From Sclerodactyla briareus (taxonomy: Eukaryota > Echinodermata > Holothuroidea > Dendrochirotida > Sclerodactylidae), in assembly GCA_026419785.1 (NCBI GenBank), contig JAODTK010005820.1, positions 1-64,000 on the forward strand: a stretch of 64,000 bases of DNA, given 5' to 3'. Each line of letters starts with the position of its first letter. The first letter of the stretch is position 1. Below the pieces are notes generated by a model that saw nothing but the letters and a program-made list of their open reading frames with translations, was not told the origin of the DNA and did no database searches. Made by a program: the position numbers and the translations under genes. This document shows positions 1 to 12,739 of this stretch, piece after piece.

Positions 1-1460
1 ACTTGGGTGACTTATAAGCCATCGGTGCCGCATGGATGAAGCTGCCAGCACATTCATATTTGAAGACCTCTAGGGCACCCCTGGTAACAACGATCCAAAT
101 GCAATTCGGATGGTGTGCCTTGCCCCACCCCCCCCCCCGGCCTGGGATTATGGAGCATCCGGGGGGTAGAATAGTAGCAACTCGGGCTATTGGGCTACCA
201 AAGGCCATCAAACCTCACTAACATTGAAAAGCATATTCGTCCAAAAACCCATCGTCATACGACATTTACTGTTTTAGAGTATCAGGTTGTAGACCTTCAA
301 ATATTGGAAGGTTGATTTCATGATGCATATGTGCGATTATAGTCTTGTGTTAAGACGTCGTTATATTCCCGATTTTTTCCTGCTGCCTATTATCTGGCAT
401 TACATTTCTATACTGCGCCACTATTAGGCTTCTGTATCAACGTATTGTTCAAAATGTAAAGATTTTTTTAAGATATATTTTTTCAGCCATGTTTAAACTT
501 GTCAAACTCTAAACGGCAACGTCGATGTCGCTATTGAAACACGTGTTATGGTCTTCACCATTCATCGAAAAAATCTGAACATTCAAGCAAGGGTTTCTTT
601 GTCAGTGGGTAGGTAGGACCGACTACTGAATGGTAAATACCAAGGACCACAACCGCACTGTTAGAAATGTAAGATGCTGTGCGTGCGTAAAGCCACCGGG
701 GAATTCAGGAATATTAAGATTCAGATTCGGGTTATTGTTTGTATCAAGGAAGCGCTTCTTCACACGACTAGCGAATTAATCCCCTGGGTATTGGTAACCT
801 GATGAAGACTTGCCTGCACCACCCGGGTGCACGTCGCTCAAGACCCCCCTACTACACTCCGGGCAGCCACCAGCGGCGCCGACTTCCGTTACCTCGAGGT
901 ACCACTTTTACACGGGGTAAGCGGAGCATGCGAGGGGAGACATGCCTTGTCTAGACGCACTGCGGAAAAAGCTCATGGGCATCACGGTTGGGGGGATTCG
1001 GAACTGATCTTTGCATCTTAAGTCCGGAGCTATACCGACTGAGTAATTCGCCTTCTGGTATAGCAACGTCTTAACGCAAGACTATGTGCGATATCGTGGA
1101 ACATGACATTCGCAATGGAATAGGGACAACACAGTACTGGTAGAAGACACAACAAATTTTGTTTGTTCCTCTTTTTAAATCTGATTATCGGCCTTGGCCT
1201 CGTGGCTCCGGCCTCAGAAAGTGGTCGATGCCATGCCGAGGCCGATCAAGTCTACTTCGGTAACAAAATACATCACAAAGGTTGTGAGTTTTTGGTTCCA
1301 CACAGATTTATTAGAAGACACCAGCCAGCTGTGCCCAAAGCTCCATCATGAGCTCAAACGTGTACAAATGGTTTAACCATCCCAGGGCCGTGTTGGTCTA
1401 CTGTGTTCAGGTGCTTGAGGCTCCTTAACAATAGCTGCAAGGCAGCACCAAAAATACATT
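1..1460. other. Non-coding stretch, nothing recognised
   Basis: Only short open frames (about 60 codons) lie here and none shows a domain, splice-site pair or transposon motif I recognise. A GC-rich patch near 1190-1250 with repeated GGCCTCGG-like words resembles the CGGCCTCGG-rich patches at about 3125-3230 and 5840-5935, so it may be a decayed relative of the 2.7 kb repeat further right. Confidence 0.4.
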
Positions 1461-1615
1461 TCCAGTGTCAGTCTGACAGGGAATTGTTAGTAGAGTAGCT
1501 TTCCCTGGTCTGAATGGGTTTTAATGGGATGAACAAATTAGTTGCCCTATGAGTAGAATGTCCAGCTGATCCAATATCAGCAAAGGATAGGGCCCCATTG
1601 GGTATGTTGCCAGAT

Positions 1616-2090
1616 TGCGCAATTTTCAAAAGTTGGTTGATTTCCACGAAACTTGGTAGGTGGGGACTGATGTTTGTCCCTTAAAAAAAAGTGAAGTCAT
1701 TTTTCAAGGCACCAGAGGGTCAAATTTTATGCGAGTTTACAAAAGTTTGTCGGATTTCAATGAAACTTGTAAGGTGTGGACGATGTTTGGTTCCCGAAAA
1801 AAGTGGAGGACATTTCGGCGTCATCAGAGGTCAAAGTCACGCTTAATCGCTTAATTTGCGCATTTTCGAAAGTTGGTTGATTTCCACGAAACTTGGTAGG
1901 TGGGGACTATAATTGGTCCTGGAAGAGAAGTGAAATGAAGGTCATTTCAAAGTCGCCAGAGGGCAAATTACGCTATTATCGAAAGTTTGTCGATCGGATT
2001 TCAACACGAAATTGGTAGGTGTGGACGATGTTGGTCCCGAAAGAAGGGAGGCCCATTTCGGGGTACATCAGAGGTCACAGTCACGCTAAT
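1616..2090. repeat. Two-copy tandem repeat of about 240 bp, dispersed family
   Basis: Copy 1 covers about 1616-1857 and copy 2 about 1858-2090. Each holds two half-units of roughly 120 bp built round the phrase 'gatttccacgaaacttggt', then a 'gaagtcattt' block and a 'cagagggtcaaa' block. The same phrases recur at about 24250-24840 in the TRNAU1AP intron, so this is a dispersed non-coding family. Similar short-period repeats occur in many marine invertebrate genomes. No coding capacity is visible. Confidence 0.7.
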
Positions 2091-2650
2091 TACAAATATT
2101 TCGAGATTTTTGGTTTTTCGGTTCCGGTTTTTTCAGGTGTGTGTACTGTACTGTGAGCAAGGTTGCTTCGCCTCCACTCTACTCTCTCCCAGGGGTTCAT
2201 TTGGACCGCGAGGAACCGAGCACAACCGGCACCCTTTGGCAGCCATTTACTCTCCTGGATTGTCAGAGTGCGGACCCGTGTTCCAATGACCAGGGAAAGA
2301 CTTTAAAGCGCTTTTGAGACTACATCGCGGTTATGAAAATTGCACTATTAAAAGCTAGTAATTATCATTATTATTCAATACTGCCATCCACATGGCAAAC
2401 TATAGGCCTATAACACGCTTCACCAACTGATCGCGAGGGTGGGGGATATACACGTTGCCGGTTACTCGACAGCATGTGTCTAGTTTGTTCAGGCAAATCC
2501 CCGTTGGTTAAGTAGGCCTCCTATCACCTGCCCATATGAGTGAATGTAAGGCTGATACGAGGTGTGCAAAGTCAAACGCCTGTTTTAAAAGGCTTTCGCA
2601 ATGTTGCTGTTGCATCAATATGGCTGGTTCAGTCCAAATTGAAAACACCA

Positions 2651-5341
2651 TATAGGCACGTGTCAAATCACATGGAACTAATGCTATTGCTAACTGCAGA
2701 TGAGCAACTTAAGCAGTCATGATGTCTCAATGTTCATGAGTCCGTGTCGGACTACTTATGATTAGGTTTGAAACTTGGGAATGCCTGCCCCTTGCTTAGG
2801 CAGTGGTTTGTGAGTAGATTTCTAAATTGAATAAAATAATAGTCTATCGATCCGTTCTATCAAGTTTTTCCACAGGCCCTGCCTTATTGAGCTCATCTGT
2901 TGGAGAGATTTGTTTATACCAGTCCCGTCGATTGAAAACAGTTATGATGGTCTACAGAATCACAAATTTGTATTCGGCCTACTAAGTTCCGTTCTGAATG
3001 TCCACATGTTTGTATTATACGGAGTTTCATTCTGTGTCAGCACACACAGGGACTGATAAAAATGGTTATCAGTTTGTCTACTTGGAGACACATTTACAAA
3101 TGCGATTAATTTTGTCTGTCGTGCAGCGGCCTCGGCTCGGCTCTGCCTGGATGGTGAGGCCTCACGCCTTGCCTCGGAGGTAGGGTAGTGGCCTCGGCCT
3201 GGCCTCGAAAAAAGTAGCGGCCTCAACTACAACACGGCAAAAGCAATAAAATATACATAGGGAATCGTTAAACATGAATCATTGTGCAATAGGATTTTTG
3301 CGGTATTTCGACCAATACTGGCATGAGACCCCAACTCACAACGGACTGGAAGTACAAACAATTGTCAACGGAATGTCGTATGGACTATTGGATTCGATTT
3401 CCTCCCGCGTATTGTGTGGGATTTGTATACATATAAATTGCCTGTTCTAGACTAGGCCTCTTTACCTATATCCTTAGTTATTTTCGGTGATTCCACACTG
3501 TCCCAACTCAGGAGCGGCGGGGTTGTAAGTTAGGGGGGGGGGGGCCAGAATTGGCATGGATGTCTGAATGGGGGAGGGGTCCAAGGGGAAGGGGGTGTCA
3601 GTAATAGTCAATTAATACTCGATGAGATGCAAAATGGTGCACATTGATACCACTTTGTAAGTGTTCTACGGTCAACGAGTTTTGAAAAAAAATCCATAAA
3701 ACTTCTGAAAAAATTAAATGCATGAATTTTTTCCAGGTAGGTCATATTCAGTTGATACACCTGAAAGAATAGACCATGAAAAACTGTACCTCGTTATGTA
3801 CAGGTAGCAGGCGACCTTTTAGAAAAAAATGCGTATGTATGCTGAAGATGGTGGAAATGAATAAAAGCAAAATGCCCAGTTGTTTATTCAATTTTCTGTT
3901 AATTCCCAAATAAGTTCTCGCTTTAGACATCGGCCGACGGGGCGAAGCGTAATCATATTAGTAAAAATCATCGCGGATATTCGAACTGAACTCAAGGAAA
4001 TCAAGGCTACCGACGGTACCGGTACCAATTTGTATCTATAGGCCTAATCTATTACTCACCCACCCAATTTGACGAAGTCTTTCAAGAGAAGTAACCTATG
4101 AGAAAAATCTCAGTCTGAGCTAGGTTTTTCCAGAATATCAGCACGTCAGACCAAGGAGCCTGTGTGCCCCTTAGATATAGGCCATTTTTCCGACAGGGGC
4201 GTAGCGAAGGTTGAGAATTGGGGGAGGGGGGGGTGTGAGATTATGTTTTGCCGACGGATTTGGCAATGGTGACTGATATGGGAGAGGGGTCTAAGGGGAG
4301 GGGTTCCCCCTACCCTTCTGGATTTTTTTTTTTTTTTTTTTTTGTATATTTGAAACGTTCTCAGATGAAAATATTTTCAGAAAATTGGGCGTCCGTTACC
4401 TCGGACCCGCTCAGCTCAACGCGTCACACGGCGACTCTTCAGTTTTTTTGAATCGCTTGAAAAATTCTGCCGGAATCCTAAACATACAATTGCCGATTTT
4501 ACTGCAGCTGTGAGTTGTGGAGCAGACCATCAACACGCACTGCGCGCGAAGCTGCGCAAAAATTTGACACCAATTGGGCAACTTATCAAATTCTCGGCCA
4601 TTTAGTACAATTCAACATCTTTCCAACTTTTGCATTAGGATATCCTCTAACCAGATTTTAACTTATTTCTGTGCCCCGACGTTTGGAAGTTTCCTGCCCG
4701 AATTCTCGATCTTAAAAAGAAAAAAAAAACTGGGTGGGAGGGCCTTCCTCTATCTCTCGCTTCGTACTATGCCGCTCGCATGATTTCCCGACTAAACCAA
4801 ACGTTTCATTGTTAAAGTTCTGGGAAAATTCTTTTCTGATTGTTTTCAGCAAAATGACTTGGCTATTGAAAAAATGGATGTCTCTCTGGAATTATAGGAC
4901 AAGAAACAAACACTGTCAAAGAGTGAAAAATCATGAAAAATGAAATGTCAAATGCTAACCCCCTTCATTTCCCCTTTTGCCAAACTGCCGACAGACTCGG
5001 TCACTGTCCAGTTACACCGAAGGCGACGGGCTCGTAACATTATCTAATGTTGACGACGTGCCAGTATCTTGCCGACGCTGAAGCGGCCATTAGGAAGAGC
5101 AATTCCATTCACTGGCTTACCCTTCACTCCTTACTTCCCTTTTCCTCCCCTTCCCTTTCTTTTTTCCTCCTCTCCTCTTTTCCTTCATCCTTCTCCTTTC
5201 CGCCGACAGAACGAAAATTGGGCGACGCGACGAAATTATTGGGGGGACACTCCCACACCCCATGTCGCTACGGTTTATACGATTCCCGAAATAACACAGT
5301 GATATGCTGCAGAAATTCTTTCTAGGACTTAGTCATGACAT
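2651..5341. repeat. Tandem segmental duplication, copy A
   Basis: This block matches 5366-8127 collinearly from 'cacgtgtcaaatcacat' at the left to 'cccgaaataacacagtgatat' at the right. It contains no convincing gene: the open frames in the two copies do not stay aligned. Inside are CGGCCTCGG-type patches, a homopolymer-rich block and a long pyrimidine tract (about 5120-5200). Differences between the copies are dominated by 1-2 base insertions and deletions, many in homopolymers. Confidence 0.9.
4193..5275. mobile_element. Possible hAT-like DNA element in duplication copy A
   Basis: The left edge reads CAGGGGCGTAGCGAAGG, a typical hAT-type terminus. Near 5267-5273 the sequence TCGCTACG is inverse to CGTAGCGA of the left edge, after a G-rich and C-rich approach. 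The expected terminal CCCTG and a clear 8 bp target duplication are not visible, so the right end is uncertain. The equivalent in copy B spans about 6928-8062. No transposase frame is recognisable. Confidence 0.35.
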
Positions 5342-5365
5342 ATGGCTGTCAGTCACATATAAACA

Positions 5366-8127
5366 CATATAAGCACGTGTCAAATCACATAGACTAATGC
5401 TATTGCTAACTGGCAGATGACCAACTGAGCAGTCAATTCTCAATGTTCCTGTAGTCCGTTTACTATCCTTTATGATTAAGGTTGAAACTTGGGCAATGCT
5501 GCCCCTTGCTGAGGCAGTGGTGTGTTAGATTTCCATGATCAAAAAATAGTCTATATCGATTCCAGTTCTATCAAGTTTTTTCCACGCCCTCCTTATTGAA
5601 GCTCATCTGTGGGAGCAGATTGTTTATACCATTCCCCGTGATGAAACATTTATGATGGTCTCAACTCACAAATTTGTATTGGCCTTACTAAAGTCCGTTC
5701 TGAATGTCACATTTTGTATATACTGTAGTTTCATCTGTGTCCCCCCCCCCAGGACACAGTACTCTGATAAAATGGGTTCATCAGTTTTGTCTACTTGGAG
5801 ACATTTACAAAGTGGCGCTTTATTTTGTCTGTCGTTCAGCCGGCCGTCGGTCCGGCTCTGCCCGGATGGTGAGGCCTCAGCCTTGGCCTCGGAGTAATTG
5901 GCCACGGCCTTGGCTCGAGTAAGCGGCCTCAACTACAACACGGCAAAAGCATAATATACATGGGAATCGTTCAACACATAATCAATTGGCCAATAGGGTT
6001 TTTGCGGTAATTCCGCATACTCATGAGACCACCACTCACACGACTGAAGTACACAATTTTCAACGGAATGTCGTATGGACTATTGGATTCGATTTCCTCC
6101 CGCTGTATTGTGGGATTTGTATACATATAAATTGCCTGTTCTAGACTAGGCCCTCTTTACCCTATATCCTTATTTTAGTTTCGGTGATTCCCCACACTGT
6201 CCGCACTCAGGACCGGGGTTTTTAAGAGGGGGGGGGGCAGAATTGGCATGGCTGGTCTGACCTGGGTGAGTGGTCCACGTCCAAGGGTAGGGTAGGGTGT
6301 TCAGTAATCGCCAATATACTGCTTAGATGCAAAATTGTGCCACTTTGATACCTTTGTAAGGTATTATTTCAACGATTTTTTGAAAAAAAATCCATAACTT
6401 CTGAAAAAATCTAACAATTCATGACATTTTTTTCCATGTAGGTCAATATTCATTTGATAATACTACCTGACAAGAAATAGCCCTATGAAACGTTACCTAC
6501 TTCCTGTACAGGTAGGCAGGCTTCCTTTTTAGAAAAAAATGCATGTATTGTGATTCTTAATATTGGTGGTTGATAAAAGCCAAAAATGACATGTGTTATT
6601 CAATTTTCCTGTAATTCCAAATAATTTTTTCGCTTTTAGCCATCGGGCGACGCTGGGCGAAAGCGTAATCATATTAGTAAAATAATCATCGCGGATATTC
6701 GAAACTTCGAACTCAATGAAACTTCAAGGCCTACCTCCGGCTACCGGTACCCTTTTGTATCTAATAGTGCTATCTATACTCACCACAATTTGATCGAAGT
6801 CTCAAGATAACGTAACGTATTGAAGACAATCTCAGTCCTGATCCTCTGTTTTTCTCAGATTCAGCACGTCAACAAAGAGCCTGTTTAGGCCCCGTATAGA
6901 TAATTAGGCCATTTTTTTCTCCGACAGGGGCGTGCGCAAGTGTTGAGAATTGGGGGGGGGGGGTGTAGAGATTATGGTTTTGCCTACGGATTGGCAATGG
7001 TGACTGATATGGGAGAGGGGTCTAAGGGGAGGGTTCCCCTACGCCTCTGGATTTTTTTTTTTTTATTATTGAAACGTTCGCAGATGCAAAAATAGTTTCA
7101 GTTAAAATGGGGCGTTCGTTACTCGACCCCGCTCAGCTCACCGCGTAACGGGACTCTTTCAGTTTTGATCGCTGAAAATCTGCCGTAACCTCAACATACA
7201 ATGGCCCCGCTTTTTAGACTGCACTTGTGGTATGAAGCAGACCATCAACACGCACTGCGCGCGAAGCGCGCAAAATTTGACACTTCAATTGGGGCAAAAC
7301 TTAGGGCAACTTATCAAATTCTCGGCCATTTAGTACAAATTTATCAGACAAGATTTTTCCCCTTTTTTGCATTAGGATACCCTAACCAGATTTAACCTTA
7401 TTCCTGTTGCCCGACCCTTGGAAGTTTCCGTCCGCCCGAATTCTCGATCTTAAAAAGAAAAAAAAAACTGGGAGGGATCCCTCTATCTCTCCGCTTCGTT
7501 ACTAATGCCGCTCACCTTATTTCCCGCCTAAAACCCAACTGTTTCATTGTTACGTTCTGGGAAATTCTTCTTCTGATTTGTTTTCAGCAAATGACTTGGC
7601 CTGAAAAAAAATGTAGAACACAATTCTCTCTTGGGAATATAGGTCAAACAAAACTGTCCAAAGAGCTGTCAAACTCATGAAAAATGAAATGTCAAATGCC
7701 TAACCCCTTCATGTTCCATTTCCCCCTTTTGGGCCAAATTGCCGACGACCGGTCCTCGTCCATTACAACAGACAGACGGCGGACACGTGGCCGTCACATT
7801 ATCTAATTTTTTTTTGCACGTGCCCATTCTCTTGCCTACTCCTTGGAATGGGCCCATTAAGATGAAGCCAATTTCCATTCCCTGTCTTCCCCTTCACTCC
7901 CCCCTCCCTTACTTCCCTTTTCCTCCCCCTTCCCCTCTTCTTCTTTTCCTCCTCTCCTCTTTTCCTTCATCCTTCTCCTTTCCGGCCGACAGCCCGAAAA
8001 TTTTGTCGACGGCGACGAATTATTGGGGGGTGAACCCCCACACCCCCTGCTCGCTACGTTTTACGCTTCCCGAAATAACACAGTGATATCCGCATAATTC
8101 CTTCTTTCTAGACTCTAGTCCATGACC
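5366..8127. repeat. Tandem segmental duplication, copy B
   Basis: This is the second copy of 2651-5341, in direct orientation, separated by only about 25 bp. Segments such as 'tattggattcgatttcctcccg' blocks, the 'gggagaggggtctaagggga' block and the pyrimidine tract keep the same order and spacing. Because the junction is nearly direct and substitutions are few relative to indels, an assembly artefact (two noisy versions of one locus placed in tandem) is as likely as a real recent duplication. Confidence 0.9.
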
Positions 8128-8129
8128 AT

Positions 8130-10095
8130 TTCAAATTTATATTTACGCGACACGGGGATTTCCGTTCTGCGACCAAACTGCGTAGTCTAATAGTTTTTGG
8201 TGTCATTACTTACTTCTGTCCGGGATTGTCGGATCGCTGTACAAATGTTTACGCGTACATAGAGAGGGGCGTCATGTTTAGACACGTCCTTACGTGTTTT
8301 CATCAACGGACTGGACAGTCGAACAGATGAATTCGCGTGTGCAGTCTAGTTGGGACCGAATTAAAAAAAAAATAGTGAAAATAAGGCCGCTAAGTATTGT
8401 ATCGAACTCTGCCTAAATGAGCTGTGTTTGGCCCTCCCCAAGTACAGTCTGATACACTGCCTTTTCCGTCAGTTTTACTGGAGAGTACTCACATGGTGAT
8501 TTTGGTAGGGATTGCTGCCGGTCTGAGAGATGAATTGCTACCCACATGAAAATTTCCCCATATTCTCAAGTTCAAGTGCATGCTAGACTTGAGAGGTCTG
8601 CAGGAACCTGACATTAAATACAGCATCTGCGGCCTTCCTCATAGTTTCGGTGGAAAAATATTTCATCAAGTGATTACATTTACAACCAACTAAATGCAAA
8701 GAACCGTGGTGGGTCCTCGTCGGCAGGATTTCCCCGACGGGGGTTCCGAGTCCCTGAGGGTCCCAAGTTTCCCGACGAGCCCCACCTACCCAGGTCAAAC
8801 CAGCATTTTTGATGATTTTCATATTTTTGAATATTTTTCTTCCAAGAAAATGACGAGAAATGAATACACATTTGTGGAGGGCATTATTTTATCAGCTGCG
8901 CTCTATAGACATAGAAGATCAGTAGCGTAGATTACTGAACAGGGAATTGCCTGGGCACTGGGAGTATTGTCATTGCTGTATCGTGAGACAACACCCTTAA
9001 CACTTAACTATATAGTGTCAAATTGTATAGGTCCCTGTAGGAATATAGGAGGGAGTCCTACGCGATTTTAAACTCGAGCGAGGAACCCGGCAACATTACC
9101 AAGTGATATGAGGCGCGAAAATTTTTCAGCTTTAATATGGGAATTTTCACTATAAATAATGTTGAAATGTCTTTACTGTCGGGGCACTAGTGCCCTCTCG
9201 GTGTGTACTTTCTAGATATGTGGGTGGGGGTGGGCAGCTTCCTCAACAGCAGGGGCACCTTGCCAAAAACCCGTTTACAACGTACGTAAACACGTGGAGC
9301 TAGGAGTGACCTCATGGGAATCAATGTCACACCCGCTGCAAAATGTGGGAATACTATTGTATAAGGCGCTGGACCATTGATATAGTGGGCTTGTCATATT
9401 AATCGCAATACCAAATCTCGGGAGGGTACGTTGCCCATTTCATTGAAGTTGCATGTACGTTTACCTATGGGAACACCAACCTGTTTCCACATTTGGGGGG
9501 TAAGAAAAAAATTGGGCACTCAGGAAACTGTAACGGCTCAAAGTTACACTTTTGGCTCATGCAGGTGGCGATCAGTGGGGGGATGAGGGGGGGGCGGGGC
9601 GACGGCGTCCCCCCAATATTTCGGTCGGTTGGGGGGGGGGGGCGGCAATGCATTTTGTCCCCCCCCCCATCTTTGAGCCTGACTTGCTTTTCGCTGACAC
9701 TACACATGTAATCCCCCCGATATATCCAGCAGTAACCGTTTTTAAACAGATGCATATGAACCTAAATGATCAAGTTGAGTGAAGTATCTGCTCCATTTTT
9801 CGAAATTTTGCGCGCTGTACGCGCGCGTGTATTTCCATGCGCCGGTAGTGTTCATGACCTGAGGGGCCTTATGAAGCATATGATGTTCCTTTAATACAGA
9901 AAATGCCTGCAATTTACTCTGGGTTGTTCTTAATTATCAATGAAATCTATTCCCACCCCATCGTTTTTCCTAAGAACCGGCTTTAACCAGCTTTGGGTGT
10001 GTTGCTCCTTCATCTGGATGTTGTTGTCGATTTCCCCTACGGGACAGTTAATTATAATAAACAAACTAACATACAAATCGCTACCTTGATGAGAA
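8130..10095. other. Non-coding stretch
   Basis: No gene recognised. A patch at about 9570-9670 carries runs of G and C (up to 12) flanking 'gcggggcgacggcgtcc', similar in style to G/C-run patches at 37.57 kb and 37.95-38.02 kb, probably transposon debris. Open frames here are low-complexity shadows of those runs. Confidence 0.4.
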
Positions 10096-10098
10096 GGG

Positions 10099-10705
10099 GT
10101 TGAGGCGACAACAGCGGTGGTCTACCACTGGGGGATCTGTTTTTTTTTAGTTCATGGGTTGGGTGCGACCACTTGTTTGGAGTTGGGTGCACGTGCCCAT
10201 ACTATGACTATGAAGGCACACGATGTGGCATCGAAAATGCATTCGGCCATGGAACGCCAACCAATTGCTTTAATCAAGAATGAATGATTCAAAATTCAAG
10301 TGAAGAAAAGGCGAAGTCCGAAATATTGCCGGAATTTTCGATGGAAATCCCCCCAGTGTAAACTTTGTTGGTATTAAGCGAAGGTTGAGGCGATGGGTAA
10401 GTCTACCACCTGGCCGGGACCTGTGACTTTTTTTTGGCATAATAGTGTTGTTGCTTTCGCAAATTCTAAAATAGAGTATTCAGCAATCAATTAATGGGTG
10501 GTGCGAACCACTGTTGAAAGTTGTGCGTGCACGGTGCACATACTGAGGGGGCGGGGGCACACAGTGGGGGTGGGAACTCCTGAAATAGCCGTCGAAGATT
10601 CGCCCAGTGAACGCCACACATTCCGTGCAAAGACATGTTCAAAATTCCAGGTGGAGATAAGTCTATATCCAAAGATTTCTGACTGACTTTCGATGGAATA
10701 TCCCA
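10099..10705. repeat. Tandem duplication of about 290-320 bp
   Basis: Unit 1 (about 10099-10383) and unit 2 (about 10384-10705) share, in order, 'gttgaggcga', 'gtctaccac', 'gggacctgtgacttttttt'-like, a 'gggtggtgcgaaccact'-like block, 'gtgcacatact'-like, 'gaacgcca' and 'ttcgatgga.atccc'. The units have diverged by substitutions as well as indels, unlike the 2.7 kb duplication, so this looks like an older real tandem duplication. No coding content seen. Confidence 0.7.
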
Positions 10706-11147
10706 ATGTGTCAAATTTTCGCGCGCGCGTTCCGCATCATACGCCGGTTGCAGTTTTACTTCTGTGTTTACTCATTTGGCCACCTGTCTAGTCCCAATTG
10801 GAATTGGCCCTCCCACGCGCCTGTGGTCCCAATGAACGACAAAATTGTGGGCCGTAATCTTTGAATAAAAAACTCAGGCTGAGTGATAGGCCAGAGAGCC
10901 TGGGTTCCTGCCAGCGCAATGTCGTCAAATTGGATTCTGCAAATTAAATCTCGCGCTTCGCGCGAAAGTAATAGTTGTTGCCTTTGCCATTTCCATTCGG
11001 CTCTCATGACCGTATACCTTCACTTACATCGTATTTTAGAATACCACATAGCACCCAACGCATAACCTTGAAATTGAACTCTGCGGCGATGATTTTTGGA
11101 GAACCTTCCCTAAAATAACAAATTGTTATCCAGTTAGAATGCTGCTT

Positions 11148-11262
11148 ACTGTCCCATAAGGCACGGGAAGTGCCGTTTCCTGCAATCTAGGGGTTTCTGT
11201 CAAACGGAAAATTTTCTTGTAGCCAACATATGGTGGCGTCTCCGCTTAGGTAGTTTTCATCT
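11148..11262. repeat. Dispersed repeat, also at 40267-40390
   Basis: The block 'gtgccgtttcctgcaatct' and the following stretch to 'ggtggcgtctccgctta' match 40267-40390 with moderate divergence. In the second location it lies inside one arm of the transporter duplication and is absent from the other arm, so it behaves as an inserted element. Ends are not defined. Confidence 0.65.
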
Positions 11263-11269
11263 TGTCCGT

Positions 11270-12735
11270 CCCCCGTCCCGTCCCCCCCCTCCCCCCCCCC
11301 AATCGCCAACAACAAATCGCCGCCCTGCCGTTTTGCTACACGCCTGGCCTGCTCGTACTTCTACAATTCTTCGCCCGAATTTGCGTATAGTAGTATATCG
11401 TTCACACTGTCCTTTGCAACTGTCTAGTGTCCCCTCACCTGGCTGCGCTTTCGCCTGACCGTACCGACACTGTACTTCAGAATTCCGATGCTAGCGCAAG
11501 CCACGTCATGCGGCGATGCTCGCACCATATCGAAAATAGTTTACAGCTGTCCAATAATTTGGAAATCTGATCGGGAACTTTCAGGAGCCATGAGAATTCA
11601 AGATAAGGTTCTATGATGGGAGAGTGTATGTGTTTTGTTCTCATGCTTGTGTGGGTGTTGTGAAGATGTCCCGTTGTTCTCTGTGACATTCACTTTTCTA
11701 GGCTAGGACACAAATGCCTAGATCATCCTTTTTCTTTCGTAGTCAGTTGTCCCACACATAGTGCATATTAGTTTATTACCCTCTTCCGCGGAAATTAACT
11801 TAGGCCGGGCCTAGGCCACATCAGAGCCTAACAGAAAGTTCTTCTAACTGAGGCCAGTGATTCCCAACGTTGTGGTCGGACCTAACACTGCATCATTTGG
11901 AAAAGCTAATCCGACCTGATAAAGATGTTGCCATCGATCGATCGGTTGAGTGCCACAGTAGGCAGGGAATTGTATTAGGTCAAGTAAAAATGAAAACATG
12001 TTGGGTTCTTCCGTTTGTGAAAATCGAGGAGGCAGCCCCCCTCGTTTGTTTGGGGGGGGGCGGCGGGACCTGACATTGGTTACAAGAGGTTTATATACCG
12101 GATGGGTGTGCCACATGGAGATCGAACTACTACTAATAGCAATTTCATAACCAGAAATTGCCAAAAAACCAGCGTCGAAAAACATGGAGGCTGAGGGCGA
12201 ATTCAGCCCCTCGAAAGTTAGAAAAGAGTTCTCGAAATCACATAAGGGGTTGCGAAAAAATATCAAAAAGTATTTGGGAAAATCGCCCGCTGAATTTTTT
12301 TTTTAGCTTTGGTATGTACAAGCAAAAAGCGATGTATTACGCGCAAATACCAATCGAAAAATGTTCATGATTTTCGTGAATCACGACGTTTAGTAAGACC
12401 ACTGTTTCGTTATAAATCAAGTACCATCGATTAAAATATTCCAGTGAGTCACACCACATTGGGACGCATGAACCTCCAATGAAACCCACTCATAATATAC
12501 ACATCACATCACATCGTACGATGATGTTGGCCAACGGCCATTTCATCGCTGCCAAGAGAAAAACAGTGCTCCAAAAATATACAAGAAGTCACAGTAAGTT
12601 ATTTATAAAAGTGCAGGTTATCCTTCCGAATTATCCAGCCTCATTTGAAACAATTCAAACATGGGAGAACTAACAAATGCTCTGACAATGAGTTCAATAG
12701 GTAATAGACTATGGGTAAAGTACTTCTGGCGGTGC
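11270..12735. other. Non-coding stretch
   Basis: No gene or transposon is recognised. A C-run (11281-11301) and a G-run (12051-12060) are present. The 140-codon minus-strand frame at 11844-12266 has no recognisable motif and is probably chance. Confidence 0.35.
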
Positions 12736-12739
12736 GAGG

